DNA from: Anaerobacterium chartisolvens
GTDB lineage: Bacteria > Bacillota > Clostridia > Acetivibrionales > DSM-27016
Direction: 5' to 3'
NCBI RefSeq assembly: GCF_003337415.1
Contig: NZ_QPJT01000033.1
Span: 1-41,459, forward strand
DNA: 41,459 nucleotides
In this document: in pieces, positions 6,836 to 15,873 of the stretch
Position numbering within the stretch: position 1 is the stretch's first letter
Layout of the letters: every line of letters begins with the position of its first letter
Notes under the pieces: generated by a model
Database searches by the model: none
What the model saw: the letters and a program-made list of their open reading frames with translations, nothing else
What the model was told of the DNA's origin: nothing
Program-made: the position numbers and the translations under genes

Positions 6836-7159
6836 CTATAAGTCCGATATGCACCCGTATATTATATCACATTCAATAATCTGGCCTACTCCAATGCCGG
6901 TAATATTATCCGATTCACACACTTCATACGCGCCGGGCACTGTCTTCAAAGCAGTGCTGCTGTCAGTGCCATCTGTCTGACCGCATGAGATGCTTTTGGC
7001 GGTTTTAATATCCGTGCAGGCATCATCCGGGGAGGCGGTTGGTGCTTCTTTATGCTTGCCGGCCTGAGAAGAAGAGCCTTTTTTATGTACAATACATGGA
7101 AACCTGTGTATATACCTATGATATATCGAGTCATCCCACTTTATTATGTTCATTCTCAT
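6836..7159 (-). CDS. Hypothetical small protein (107 aa)
   Basis: The ATG at 7159 is preceded by AGAGG at 9-nt spacing, which supports translation. The first ~30 residues are basic and aromatic (KWDDSIYHRYIHRFPCIVHKKG). The middle, about residues 31-75, is low-complexity and rich in Ser, Thr, Ala and Asp. The last ~30 residues (ITGIGVGQIIECDIIYGCISDL) are hydrophobic with two Cys. No family is recognised and there is no signal peptide. It lies downstream of, and in the same direction as, the spore-coat-like gene, but a terminator-like hairpin separates them. It could be a spore-associated small protein, which is speculation. Confidence 0.5.
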   Translation of the reverse strand: MRMNIIKWDDSIYHRYIHRFPCIVHKKGSSSQAGKHKEAPTASPDDACTDIKTAKSISCGQTDGTDSSTALKTVPGAYEVCESDNITGIGVGQIIECDIIYGCISDL

Positions 7160-7245
7160 AGCTTGATACCTCTTAATTTATAGTCTTATGTTAATAGTAT
7201 ATGATGTGTACTCTATACAGGTTACATTTATAAACAAAAGCATAT

Positions 7246-7286
7246 AAAAAACTCAAGGCTGGTGCCTTGCGGCAGAGCAGCCTTTT
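7246..7286 (-). terminator. Intrinsic terminator after the spore-coat-like gene
   Basis: Read on the minus strand, AAGGCTG (from 7284) pairs with CAGCCTT (to 7255). GAGTTTTTTATA follows, a stem and T-run typical of a rho-independent terminator, about 50 bp after the stop codon at 7336. Confidence 0.75.
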
Positions 7287-7335
7287 TTAATACCTCTAAT
7301 GCCCTGTTCTTTGGAATTTTGCTGGTTCAATATCC

Positions 7336-8121
7336 TTAGTCTTTGCAGGAGGGAATTTTTATTTGCTGGTTTTGCAGAAGCTTAAGCTTAACATATATCA
7401 CCATTTTTTCCTCGAGAATTTCAAAAATATGCTCGTTGGGGTTGCTATATACCAAGGGCTTCGGGTTTTTATGAATGTCTGCCTCAATTATTTTTGCAAA
7501 TTCCAGCTCGCAGAAAACCTTTTCGGTAAAAGCTTCAAAATGATTAAAGTTCTGCTGACAAGGATCGCTGCCTATTATGCCCTCAGAGCAGGGGTCACAT
7601 GCATTGAACTTTGCAGTGAATACTTCAACCTCAGATGTGGCACCGCTTTTGCGAATCTCGGGAGGATTTATAAAGTCTACCAGTGTGACGCATTCAAAGG
7701 GAATGTTGCAGGTGGTGTGACGGATATCTCCGCTTATGCATCCCTTGTCGGCGCACTTGGAGTCTACAGTGGCATATTCTATATTCTTCCTTACAAATCC
7801 GCCTATAAACAGCTTGCCCTGCTTGCATTTCTCGTGCTTGTCATCCCAGACGGACAACAGTTTGCACTGGGTAAGGAAGAGGTTTTTCTTAATGCGCTTT
7901 ATCTCAAAAGCAGGCTCATCAAGCTTGATTTCTGCCTTTACATCTATTTGTATCTTGGGTTCTGCAATTACAACAGGTATTTTAGCAACCAAAGGACCGC
8001 TTTTGCCTATAGGCTCGCAGCTCTCATTGGAGCATTCGGGCAGTGTTTTTGAATCAATGACCTTTGCTTCACAGGCATCACAGACTTTTTTATCAATCCC
8101 GTTATTATTTATGTTATCCAT
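7336..8121 (-). CDS. Spore coat/exosporium-like protein (CsxC/SPOCS-like)
   Basis: I chose the ATG at 8121 (MDNINNNG) because AAGGAAGGAGC precedes it; an upstream ATG at 8166 has no site. The ~261-residue protein has a Cys-rich N-terminus, then KIPVVIAEPKIQIDVKAEIKLDEPAFEIKRIKKNLFLTQCKLL and KLFIGGFVRKNIEYAT. That pattern recalls the SPOCS/DUF3794-like repeats of clostridial spore-coat proteins such as CsxC. A second partly matching block occurs in the C-terminal half (FCELEFAKIIEADIHKNP), and the protein ends in a basic and polar tail. Multiple Cys could form disulfide cross-links in a coat layer. A sporulation-specific promoter was not identified. Family assignment is moderate. Confidence 0.6.
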   Translation of the reverse strand: MDNINNNGIDKKVCDACEAKVIDSKTLPECSNESCEPIGKSGPLVAKIPVVIAEPKIQIDVKAEIKLDEPAFEIKRIKKNLFLTQCKLLSVWDDKHEKCKQGKLFIGGFVRKNIEYATVDSKCADKGCISGDIRHTTCNIPFECVTLVDFINPPEIRKSGATSEVEVFTAKFNACDPCSEGIIGSDPCQQNFNHFEAFTEKVFCELEFAKIIEADIHKNPKPLVYSNPNEHIFEILEEKMVIYVKLKLLQNQQIKIPSCKD

Positions 8122-8340
8122 TTTACATAAGCTCCTTCCTTGTTTTGATGTGTAGAAATAATGCATCTATTTCATATTATGCATGAAAGAGCTGTTTGTG
8201 ATTGTTACGTAAACAATTTATGTTAATGCGGCATCATGGGGTACGGTTCTTCTGCTTTCCTTTCAGTCCTACGCTGCGCTACGGAAGCATAAGAATCCGT
8301 CCCCAAGATTCCTCCGCTGTACTGTCGTTTTATTTTGGCA

Positions 8341-10125
8341 TTAAGCGTCGGGCTGGTATTGAAGCTGATAGAGCGAGTAGTACATTCCCTTTGCGGCAAG
8401 CAGCTCCTGATGGGTTCCCATTTCGTGTACTCTCCCCTTATGAAGCACTATAATGCTGTCGGCATGCTGTATGGTAGAAAGCCTGTGGGCAATAATTACA
8501 GTGGTGCGGCCATGAGTGAGCTTGGCAAGAGCATCCTGTATAAGCAGCTCTGTCTCGGTATCAATGTTTGAGGTGGCTTCATCCAGAACAAGAATAGCAG
8601 GGTCGAAGGCCAATGCCCGGGCAAAAGCAAGAAGCTGCCTCTGGCCAGAGGAAAGGGTTGAGCCGCGCTCCATTACATCCTCCTGATAGCCGTTTGGAAG
8701 CCTGCTTATAAATATGTCTGCGTTTACGTATCTGGAGACCTCCTTGATTTTCTCATCGGTTATGCTTTTCTCGTTAAGCCGGATATTATCCATAAGCCTT
8801 CCGCTGAAAAGGAAAACATCCTGAAGCACCACTCCTATGGATTTCCGGAGGCTGTCCTTGCGGATATCCTTTATATTAATGCCGTTAATAAGTATTTCTC
8901 CGCCCTGTATCTCATAAAATCTGCTTAAAAGGTTTATCAGAGAGGTCTTGCCTGCCCCGGTATGGCCCACTATGGCTACCGTCTTCCCCTTGGGCACCTT
9001 AAAGCTGACATCCTTTAAAACCCAGTCCCCTTCATTATACGCAAAGCATACATTTTTGAATTCTATATCACCGCAAATAGGGCTGTTATCGTCAGAGAAG
9101 CTTCCCTCATCCTTTTCGGCAGGGGTATCCAATATCATAAATATCCTTTCTGACGCGGCCATTGACGATTGAAGTATGTTGTATTTTTCAGCCAGATCAT
9201 TTATAGGCTGAAAGAGCAGCGCCACATAGTTTATAAAGGCATACAGCACGCCAAATCCCAGTGTGCCGCCTACCACATCCGAGCCGCCGAACCATATAAG
9301 CAGCGCGATTGCCAGAGACGACAGCATCTCAATCAAGGGCCGGAAAAGGCTGACGGTTGTCACCTCATTCATAGTGGCCTTGTAATACTGCCTGCCGGTT
9401 TCATTAAACTGGGCAAAGTTTGAACGCTCCTTATTAAAAAGCTGAATTATATGCATCCCTGAGATGTTTTCAGATATAGAAGAGTTTACCCTTGCCAGTG
9501 CAACGCGTATATCCCTGTACACCTTTCTTATTTTTATTCTGAAGATAGATGTAACCACCGCTACAAAGGGCATTACAGCCAGTACGATAAGGGTGAGGCG
9601 TACATTCAGGCGAAGCATTATAATAATTGCGCCCAGAAGTATTGAGAAATCCTTCAGCAGAGTAACAAGCACATTGGTGTACATGTCATTAAGAGTTTCG
9701 GTATCGTTTGTTATGCGTGTAACGAGCCTGCCTATGGGGTTTTTATCAAAATAGGACAGAGGCAGCCTTTGAAGATGAGAAAACACAAGCTGGCGGATAT
9801 TATAAATTATAAACTGCCCGGCATAGCTCAGCAGATACACCTGAAGCAAATTGAACAGAAAGCCTGCCGCAATGAGTATTACAAAATAGAGAGCCATCTT
9901 GTTGAGAGAAGGTATATCACCCTTTTTAATAAAATCGTCAATTGCCATGCCGGTCAGGATGGGCCTTGCGAGGTCCACAACAGTTGAGGCAAACAGAAAT
10001 ACTACCGCCAGCGCAAAAAGGTGCCAGTATTTGCCGGCAAAGCCCAAAAGCCTCCGCATAAGCCTTGAATCATAGCCCTTATTATCAAGCCCCTCCTCGG
10101 GAAGGTTGTCATTTTCGTAATCCAT
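8341..10125 (-). CDS. ABC exporter half-transporter, catalytically complete subunit (MsbA/BmrD-like)
   Basis: The 594 residues consist of a six-helix exporter domain (about 25-320) and a nucleotide-binding domain. Walker A GHTGAGKTS is near residue 387, signature SSGQRQLL near 490, and Walker B ILVLDEATSNID near 505 with the catalytic Glu intact. The H-loop is in IIAHRLSTIQ. It starts 15 bp after a second half-transporter gene, with AAGGAGG before the ATG. The pair fits the heterodimeric multidrug or lipid exporters of Firmicutes (BmrCD, TM287/288 type). The N-terminal tail is acidic and cytoplasmic. The substrate cannot be inferred; EamA and both ABC genes may be one operon. Confidence 0.93.
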   Translation of the reverse strand: MDYENDNLPEEGLDNKGYDSRLMRRLLGFAGKYWHLFALAVVFLFASTVVDLARPILTGMAIDDFIKKGDIPSLNKMALYFVILIAAGFLFNLLQVYLLSYAGQFIIYNIRQLVFSHLQRLPLSYFDKNPIGRLVTRITNDTETLNDMYTNVLVTLLKDFSILLGAIIIMLRLNVRLTLIVLAVMPFVAVVTSIFRIKIRKVYRDIRVALARVNSSISENISGMHIIQLFNKERSNFAQFNETGRQYYKATMNEVTTVSLFRPLIEMLSSLAIALLIWFGGSDVVGGTLGFGVLYAFINYVALLFQPINDLAEKYNILQSSMAASERIFMILDTPAEKDEGSFSDDNSPICGDIEFKNVCFAYNEGDWVLKDVSFKVPKGKTVAIVGHTGAGKTSLINLLSRFYEIQGGEILINGINIKDIRKDSLRKSIGVVLQDVFLFSGRLMDNIRLNEKSITDEKIKEVSRYVNADIFISRLPNGYQEDVMERGSTLSSGQRQLLAFARALAFDPAILVLDEATSNIDTETELLIQDALAKLTHGRTTVIIAHRLSTIQHADSIIVLHKGRVHEMGTHQELLAAKGMYYSLYQLQYQPDA

Positions 10126-10140
10126 TTAAATTAAGCCTCC

Positions 10141-11874
10141 TTAAAGCTGGTTAATCAGCAGTTGTCTGTTGTGCATGGCGTAATATGTGCCCTTTTGCTC
10201 AAGCAGCGCGATATGGGTTCCCCTCTCGGCTATTTTTCCATCCTCAAGCACGATAATTTCATCGGCGTCCTTTACCGCGGATATTCTATGGGATACAATA
10301 ATGCTGGTGTGCTGCTTCATAATTTTTTTCAGGCCTTTAAGAATTTCTTCTTCTGTACCTGCATCCACTGCCGAGAGACAGTCGTCAAGTATCAATATGG
10401 GAGGGGTGCCCAGTATGGCACGGGCGATTGCTATGCGCTGCTTTTGTCCGCCTGACAGCGTCACGCCGCGTTCTCCCACCACCGTGTGAAATTTTTGGGG
10501 AAATTCATTAATGCTGTCGTACACTCTGGCGGTTTTTGCGGCGGCTTCTATTTCTTCTGGGCTGAGGCTTCTGAAGAAATCAATGTTTTCGTTTACAGAA
10601 GTGGAAAATAAAAAGGTATCCTGGGGTACTCTTGCTATATTGCTCCTTAGAATAGACAGAGGTATTCTGTTAATATCAATACCGTCTATAAAAAGTGTGC
10701 CTTGGGGTACGTCAAGGAGCCTTGAAATGAGGTTCACAAGAGTAGTCTTTCCGCTGCCGGTACGCCCCACCACTGCGAGGGTTTTGCCTGTCTCAAGGGA
10801 GATGCTTATATCCTCAAGCACGGGTTTTTTTGAGCCGGGGTATGCAAAGGTAAGCCTCCTGAATTCTATGGAGCCCTCTATCGAGGCTTTACCTACAGTC
10901 TTATTATCGGAGATTTCGGGGGCTTCGTCCATTATGGCATTTATCCGATCGAGAGATACAAGGCCTCTCTGGAACATGTTTGCCACCCAGCCTATAGCCG
11001 TTATGGGCCATATCAGCATTCCAAGGTAGCTGTTGAAGGCTACAAAGTCTCCGAGAGTCAACGAGCCTTGAATAACCAGTATACCCCCATACCAGAGGGC
11101 TATTACGAAGGATAGTGCGGAAATAGACATAACAGCAGGAAACATCATACTCATAAGCCGGACAAATTTAAGATTGGCGTCCCTGTTCAAGGCGTTTATT
11201 CTTTCAAATCTTAAAATTTCCTTTTGCTCCTGCGCAAATGCCTTTATAACTCTGATTCCTGAGAAGCTTTCACGCGCGGCCTCCGTAAGGTTGGAGAACG
11301 CCTCCTGCTGCTCTTGAACCCGGGCTTGCATCACCCTCATAAAGAACACTATGGAAATACACAGCACAAGCAGAGGGGCGAAGCATAATGCAGTAAACTT
11401 TAAGCCTCCGCTTCCAAGCATCATTATTGATGCGGCTATGGGTATCAGCAGGCTGTCTATTGCAAATATGACTCCCTGACCTGAGGCCATGGTAATATTA
11501 TTTATGTCGTTGGTGGCGTGAGCCATCAAATCGCCCGTCTTATGGGTATTGAAATAGTTCATGGAAAGCTTCTGCAAATGTGCATAAAAGCGGTTTCTGA
11601 AGGACAGCTCAATTGATCTGGAGGCTTTTACAAGAGTATATCTGAAAAGGAATCTGAAAACCGCCACGCCGACGGCAATCAGTGCCAGTATAACTGCATA
11701 CCGTATGAGAGTCTCCCGGGTGAGATCCCCGCTTTCAAGAGAATCGGTCACATCACCGAGCACCCTTGGCAGTATAAGCTGCAATGTATCGACGCACAGC
11801 AGAAACACTATGCCAAGGGCATATCTGTATTTATGAGCTGATAAAAAATCTCTTATATAACGCAATGTATGCAT
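10141..11874 (-). CDS. ABC exporter half-transporter, degenerate-site subunit (BmrC/TM287-like)
   Basis: The 577-residue protein has an exporter membrane domain (about 15-310) and a nucleotide-binding domain. Walker A GRTGSGKTT is near residue 370 and signature LSGGQKQR near 473. Walker B reads LILDDCLSAVD near 496, so the usual catalytic Glu is Asp. This substitution is typical of the subunit with the non-hydrolysing site in heterodimeric exporters. The partner gene downstream (15-bp gap) keeps Glu. GGGGGAA precedes the ATG. Likely function is ATP-driven export of drugs, peptides or lipids; the substrate is unknown. Confidence 0.93.
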   Translation of the reverse strand: MHTLRYIRDFLSAHKYRYALGIVFLLCVDTLQLILPRVLGDVTDSLESGDLTRETLIRYAVILALIAVGVAVFRFLFRYTLVKASRSIELSFRNRFYAHLQKLSMNYFNTHKTGDLMAHATNDINNITMASGQGVIFAIDSLLIPIAASIMMLGSGGLKFTALCFAPLLVLCISIVFFMRVMQARVQEQQEAFSNLTEAARESFSGIRVIKAFAQEQKEILRFERINALNRDANLKFVRLMSMMFPAVMSISALSFVIALWYGGILVIQGSLTLGDFVAFNSYLGMLIWPITAIGWVANMFQRGLVSLDRINAIMDEAPEISDNKTVGKASIEGSIEFRRLTFAYPGSKKPVLEDISISLETGKTLAVVGRTGSGKTTLVNLISRLLDVPQGTLFIDGIDINRIPLSILRSNIARVPQDTFLFSTSVNENIDFFRSLSPEEIEAAAKTARVYDSINEFPQKFHTVVGERGVTLSGGQKQRIAIARAILGTPPILILDDCLSAVDAGTEEEILKGLKKIMKQHTSIIVSHRISAVKDADEIIVLEDGKIAERGTHIALLEQKGTYYAMHNRQLLINQL

Positions 11875-11914
11875 ACTTCCCCCATAATGTATATGATTTG
11901 TATGGCTGCTTATA

Positions 11915-12847
11915 TTATACCACCTGATTTTTGCTTTCTAAAGTGTTTGATGCAGTGCCCTGCCCGCGAAAGCCTTGAAGCTGGGACAGAAGCATTCCCG
12001 ACAGCATAAGCACGCATCCTGTAATTTCACGCGCGACCAGAGCTTCCTTAAGGAACAATGCGCCCCCGACTGTGGCAAAAAGTGCTTCCATGCTGAGTAT
12101 AATTGCGGCATGGGAGGGATTGGCATTTTTTTGGCCGATTGCCTGAAGGGTATAGGCGACGCCGACCGAGAAGATACCGCCGTAAAGGATTGGCATTGCT
12201 GCTTGCATCAGTGTGCCAAGCTCTATTTTCTCAAAGATTAATGCGGCGGCCAGACTCAAAACGGAGCATATGGCAAATTGAATGCATGACAGCTTAACCA
12301 CGTTCACCCGCTTGCCGAAATATCCTATAATCAGGATGTGGAAAGCCCAGAAAAAAGCACCTGCAAGCTCCAGCCAGTCTCCTTTGGACACTGTAAGGCT
12401 CTCTGTGACGCACAGCAGGTACAGGCCTGCCAAAGCCATTAAAGCCCCCAGCCAGATGCCGGAGGATATGCGCTGCCTCAGGAATATTCCCAATATAGGC
12501 ACAAAAACAATGTACAGGCTGGTTACAAAGGCGGCCTTGCCGGCCGACGTATATATCAGGCCTATCTGCTGAAAAGACGCTGCCGTGAAGAGAAATATTC
12601 CTGCTATAATGCTGGCGTGCAAAAGATCTTTGCTTTGGACTTTATTCTGCGCCTCCGCGACGGATTTATTTTTCATAAGCAGCATGACAGGAAGCAGCGA
12701 AAGGCTTCCCAGAGCAAATCTTACACCGTTATAAGTGAACGGCCCCACGTATTTGATGCTCACCCTTTGTGCGACAAAGGCAAAGCCCCATATAATTGCC
12801 GCAAGCAAAAGAATGAGGTTTGATAACAACACTTTCCTCGTGTTCAT
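11915..12847 (-). CDS. EamA/DMT-family transporter
   Basis: The 310-residue protein has about ten hydrophobic segments in two EamA repeats (about 10-150 and 155-295). It begins with the typical LLLAAIIWGFAFVAQRVSIKYVGP. The second repeat starts LELAGAFFWAFHILIIGYFGKR and ends with GCVLMLSGMLLSQL. Such proteins are drug/metabolite transporters, often exporting amino acids or other small metabolites. AAAGGTCGG precedes the ATG. The ABC exporter genes follow 40 bp after its stop, on the same strand, so co-transcription is plausible. The substrate is unknown. Confidence 0.92.
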   Translation of the reverse strand: MNTRKVLLSNLILLLAAIIWGFAFVAQRVSIKYVGPFTYNGVRFALGSLSLLPVMLLMKNKSVAEAQNKVQSKDLLHASIIAGIFLFTAASFQQIGLIYTSAGKAAFVTSLYIVFVPILGIFLRQRISSGIWLGALMALAGLYLLCVTESLTVSKGDWLELAGAFFWAFHILIIGYFGKRVNVVKLSCIQFAICSVLSLAAALIFEKIELGTLMQAAMPILYGGIFSVGVAYTLQAIGQKNANPSHAAIILSMEALFATVGGALFLKEALVAREITGCVLMLSGMLLSQLQGFRGQGTASNTLESKNQVV

Positions 12848-12875
12848 AAAATATTCCGACCTTTCCTAATTTAAG

Positions 12876-13087
12876 CTATGTATATATGTAGCGATAAAGA
12901 TTTTACATGGAGGATATAACTTGATGGAAGAAATTTTTTTCACCCGTAAGGAATACATCTAAGAAAAGCGCCTGATGACATACCCGTGAGACATTTCCCC
13001 GCAAGGCGTCTTTTCGTTGCTATTAAAAATTTCTGTAAGCAATTATATCCTCTATGTTTGTAAAATCTTTATCGTGTCCGACATAGA
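12876..13087. repeat. MITE-like palindromic repeat, long form (copy 4, inverted)
   Basis: The ends are CTATGTATATATGTAGCGAT and ATCGTGTCCGACATAG, so the palindrome extends a few bases past the conserved core. The inner block (about 12926-13035) is the reverse complement of that in copy 1 and splits the arms at the same place. ATTTAA on both sides is a possible target duplication, but the flanks are AT-rich. It fills most of the 327-bp gap before the polysaccharide pyruvyl transferase gene; no gene is seen in the remainder. Confidence 0.87.
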
Positions 13088-13151
13088 TTTAATAAGCAAG
13101 TATATTATACAGCATATACAGGGGAATATGGAATGGCATAAATTGTAAGGT

Positions 13152-13166
13152 GGGAGGGAGGGGGGG
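13152..13166 (+). other. Short G-quadruplex-like run
   Basis: GGGAGGGAGGGGGGG on the plus strand satisfies the four-tract G3 pattern with one-base loops. It lies 8 bp after the stop of the gene ending at 13175 (minus strand), so its transcript would be C-rich. Function unknown. Confidence 0.4.
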
Positions 13167-13174
13167 ATTACAAT

Positions 13175-14302
13175 TCATCGGCAGGCGGGATTCTTCCTTG
13201 CATTTTCTTTATATGCGGGCATTTTTTCTTTAAGCATATGACTCAATTTGTTCTCATTTTGCAGCAAGTCCTTGAACATTGTCAATAGGCTGTATCCGTC
13301 TGAAAAGCTGTCTAACGGCAAAACATAATCATCAAGCCTTAAGTCGGCGGCAATACCCTTTGCTTTTACCGAATAACCGATTGCTATTGCAGGGACACAT
13401 GAGGAATAAGCTGCGATTGACGCATGGGTTCTTGCAAAAATACCTAAACGGCATTTTGAAATTATATATTTATATTGTGCGGCACTCAATTTATCTGAAA
13501 TTAAGCAGATCCGGTCATTCGGCTCAAGCTCCTCATATATTTCACGGAGCAGAAGATAATCATTATCCATAGGCATTACCACATGGGGAACAAGAGCAAC
13601 ATTCATTGTAGTTTCTCTTATTATAAATCTAATCAGATTTTTAATGTTTTCCACCGTAATTCCTTTTTTTATTTCTCTGCGGACCACAAGCGGGCTGACA
13701 TTTACGGCAACGGCATTTCCTTTCACAAAGCCTTGGGGAAGAGCAGCCTTTTCAGGCTCCAGCAAGAATGCCACATCGGAGCAAAGAACGACATTGTCAA
13801 GCCCGCTTTGGCGCAATGCGTTGTATGTAAGGCTCTCTCTTGCCGTAATCAGGTGATGTGCTTTCAGGGTATCAAGCATTTCCACTGTTATCATTGACGG
13901 TTCAACGGAACAGCTCCACAGTATGCTTTTTGCACCTGACCCAAGGGCCCTTTCGTGGATGGTCTTCCATTTGCGCCAATTGTCATAGCAGTAGTTATCT
14001 CCGCCAACCGAAAGGCAAACTGAATTGGGGGTAATTTTGTCAAGAGTTGATTTGTAAATCATAGCGTCATATAAGCCCTTTTGCGTTGAAGCCCTGTCTG
14101 CCTCAACGTAATTCATATCACGTGTGCAATAATCATCAACCGGCATAGCAAACTGCAAATCCTGCTCCTTGAAGTGAGTTGAAAGAGCTATTGTGCTTGT
14201 GGGGAAGATATCCTTAATAAGCGCGGCGGTACATTTTACAATGGCCTCCGCGCCGTGGTTATACGCGCCGCCGTGACCGTAGAGCAAAAAGCTTTTACTC
14301 AT
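13175..14302 (-). CDS. Polysaccharide pyruvyl transferase family protein
   Basis: This 375-residue protein begins SFLLYGHGGAYNHGAEAIVKCTAALI, the N-terminal nucleotide-fold pattern of the polysaccharide pyruvyl transferase (WcaK/CsaB) family. The middle has SVCLSVGGDNYCYD and a late FARTHASIAAYSSCVPAIAIGYSVKAKGI, both conserved in the family. Members add ketal-linked pyruvate from phosphoenolpyruvate to surface glycans, but many homologues are uncharacterised. It overlaps the glycosyltransferase gene before it by 8 bp, so the two are translationally coupled. An FrhB-family protein lies in the same operon; the two families are often neighbours in glycan clusters (known association). The acceptor sugar is unknown. 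Confidence 0.88.
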   Translation of the reverse strand: MSKSFLLYGHGGAYNHGAEAIVKCTAALIKDIFPTSTIALSTHFKEQDLQFAMPVDDYCTRDMNYVEADRASTQKGLYDAMIYKSTLDKITPNSVCLSVGGDNYCYDNWRKWKTIHERALGSGAKSILWSCSVEPSMITVEMLDTLKAHHLITARESLTYNALRQSGLDNVVLCSDVAFLLEPEKAALPQGFVKGNAVAVNVSPLVVRREIKKGITVENIKNLIRFIIRETTMNVALVPHVVMPMDNDYLLLREIYEELEPNDRICLISDKLSAAQYKYIISKCRLGIFARTHASIAAYSSCVPAIAIGYSVKAKGIAADLRLDDYVLPLDSFSDGYSLLTMFKDLLQNENKLSHMLKEKMPAYKENARKNPACR

Positions 14303-15857
14303 TTTCTTCCTCCAGCCATTTCTTTAATGTAACAACATCCCCATCTTCAGGGCACATCTCCAATAAATCATTCAGAGCCTGCCAAGCCTCATCAAATCTT
14401 TTCTGCCTGATAAACAATTGTGTCTGAAGCTTTTTGACAAACACGAAAACCTCGCCGTCCTCGGCTGCTGCCGAGACATTCAGGCATAGAAGCAGCAGCT
14501 CCTCCTCGAAAGGAATTTCCTTTCCGTTGTTCAGAATTTCGATTATCATATTTAACGCTGACGAAGCCCTGAGATTAAATACCTCTGCAATTATATAGTA
14601 ATAATGGAGAGCAAAGTCGGGGTTGTCTATCCAGCTTAGAAGTATGTTGCTCTTAAACATGTCTGTAAGGATATTCCACATGCTTTCAGAAAGCGATTTG
14701 CTGTCCAGTGATAAAATGGCCTTTTTAAGCATTTCATCACTATTTAAGTTAACGGCAGACAGCAGGAAGCAGCCGCTTTTAAAATGCTGTGAAAGATTGT
14801 CTCTATTGACATATAGGGACAACTCTTTATTAAGCAGAAGGATATTTGAGCAGGCCAAATCCACAATGTCCTTATTGCCGGAATTAACTTTTACGGTATT
14901 TACAAACAGATCAATAAGGAGCTGCCTATACGCTTTAAGCCTGTCGTTTTCGATATTTGCAGCAGATATAGCCTGCTGCGTCAATGGCTCCTTTAATATC
15001 TTTCCAATCTCAAGGAGCTTTTGGTATATCTCAAGGTTCTCTTTTAAAATTATATCTATGGTGTCAAGTGCTGCATTGATATAAACTACATATAGAAAAT
15101 GATAATTCTCCCCGCTGATTTTTCCAAAGCATGAAAGGAAGCTTTCGGCCTTGCGGAAGAGAAAGGTATCGGAGTAAAAGCGGTTGGGGTTATATACGTA
15201 TGAAACGGATTGGGGGTGTACCCTGTAATTGTGAAGTACCTTATCGGAAATGCCTATTCTATTGGCGATAGAAAGGGATTTGAGGCAAACTACAGTATCA
15301 GCACCATAAGCATAGTTTAATATAGCATAATAGTCTGAAAAATCCATATTTTTTATCATCGACATTTTAAAAAGCTTTCCCCATACAGGTCGAAAGAATT
15401 TATACATGGGTTCAAACTGTGAGGGAAAGGCTTCTCTGCTTACAATTAGCTTAGACTCGGATTTTCTGTAGCCTTGACTGTTTTCAGAAAGGAAATGAAA
15501 GCAGGAGCCTGCGACAGCTATATCAAGAGCTTCATTTTCAGCAAGCCCAAGCAGTGTCTCGGCAAATTCAGGCTCGTACCAGTCATCGGAATCAAGCATT
15601 GAAAAATATTCTCCCTGGGCCAAATCCTTAATGAGCTTAGGCCAGAAGCCCTTGCGATTTTCTTCAAATCGGATTGCTTTTATTCTGCTGTCTTTTTTAG
15701 CATACTCTGCAATTATATTTTTAGTGCCGTCTGTTGAACCATTATCAACTATTATATATTCAATATCTTTAACAGATTGAGTTAGAACACTTTTAATACA
15801 TTGCTCCATATACTTTTCAGTATTATATGCGTGTGTATAAAATGTAATTTTGTACAA
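14295..15857 (-). CDS. Family 2 glycosyltransferase with long C-terminal extension
   Basis: The N-terminal ~230 residues are a GT-A domain: KITFYTHAYNTEKYMEQCIKSVL, then [12 protein letters not shown], and the metal-binding MLDSDDWYEPEF. The remaining ~290 residues are helical and include a TPR-like stretch near the end (FDEAWQALNDLLEMCPEDGDV). I place the start at TTG 15857 because GGAGG (15870-15866) precedes it by 8 nt; a GTG at 15872 would overlap that site. Role: transfer of a sugar from a nucleotide donor to a cell-surface glycan at the cytoplasmic membrane. It overlaps the next gene by 8 bp. Donor and acceptor are unknown. Confidence 0.92.
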   Translation of the reverse strand: MYKITFYTHAYNTEKYMEQCIKSVLTQSVKDIEYIIVDNGSTDGTKNIIAEYAKKDSRIKAIRFEENRKGFWPKLIKDLAQGEYFSMLDSDDWYEPEFAETLLGLAENEALDIAVAGSCFHFLSENSQGYRKSESKLIVSREAFPSQFEPMYKFFRPVWGKLFKMSMIKNMDFSDYYAILNYAYGADTVVCLKSLSIANRIGISDKVLHNYRVHPQSVSYVYNPNRFYSDTFLFRKAESFLSCFGKISGENYHFLYVVYINAALDTIDIILKENLEIYQKLLEIGKILKEPLTQQAISAANIENDRLKAYRQLLIDLFVNTVKVNSGNKDIVDLACSNILLLNKELSLYVNRDNLSQHFKSGCFLLSAVNLNSDEMLKKAILSLDSKSLSESMWNILTDMFKSNILLSWIDNPDFALHYYYIIAEVFNLRASSALNMIIEILNNGKEIPFEEELLLLCLNVSAAAEDGEVFVFVKKLQTQLFIRQKRFDEAWQALNDLLEMCPEDGDVVTLKKWLEEENE

Positions 15858-15873
15858 TGAAAATACCTCCACA

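Noticed and set aside
7363-8155. Long plus-strand frames opposite the spore-coat-like gene
   Set aside because: They are shadows of the minus-strand gene, which has a ribosome binding site, a terminator and a recognisable repeat pattern.
8167-8340. Gap between the spore-coat-like gene and the ABC exporter
   Set aside because: Checked for RNA genes, repeats and terminators; nothing convincing was seen.
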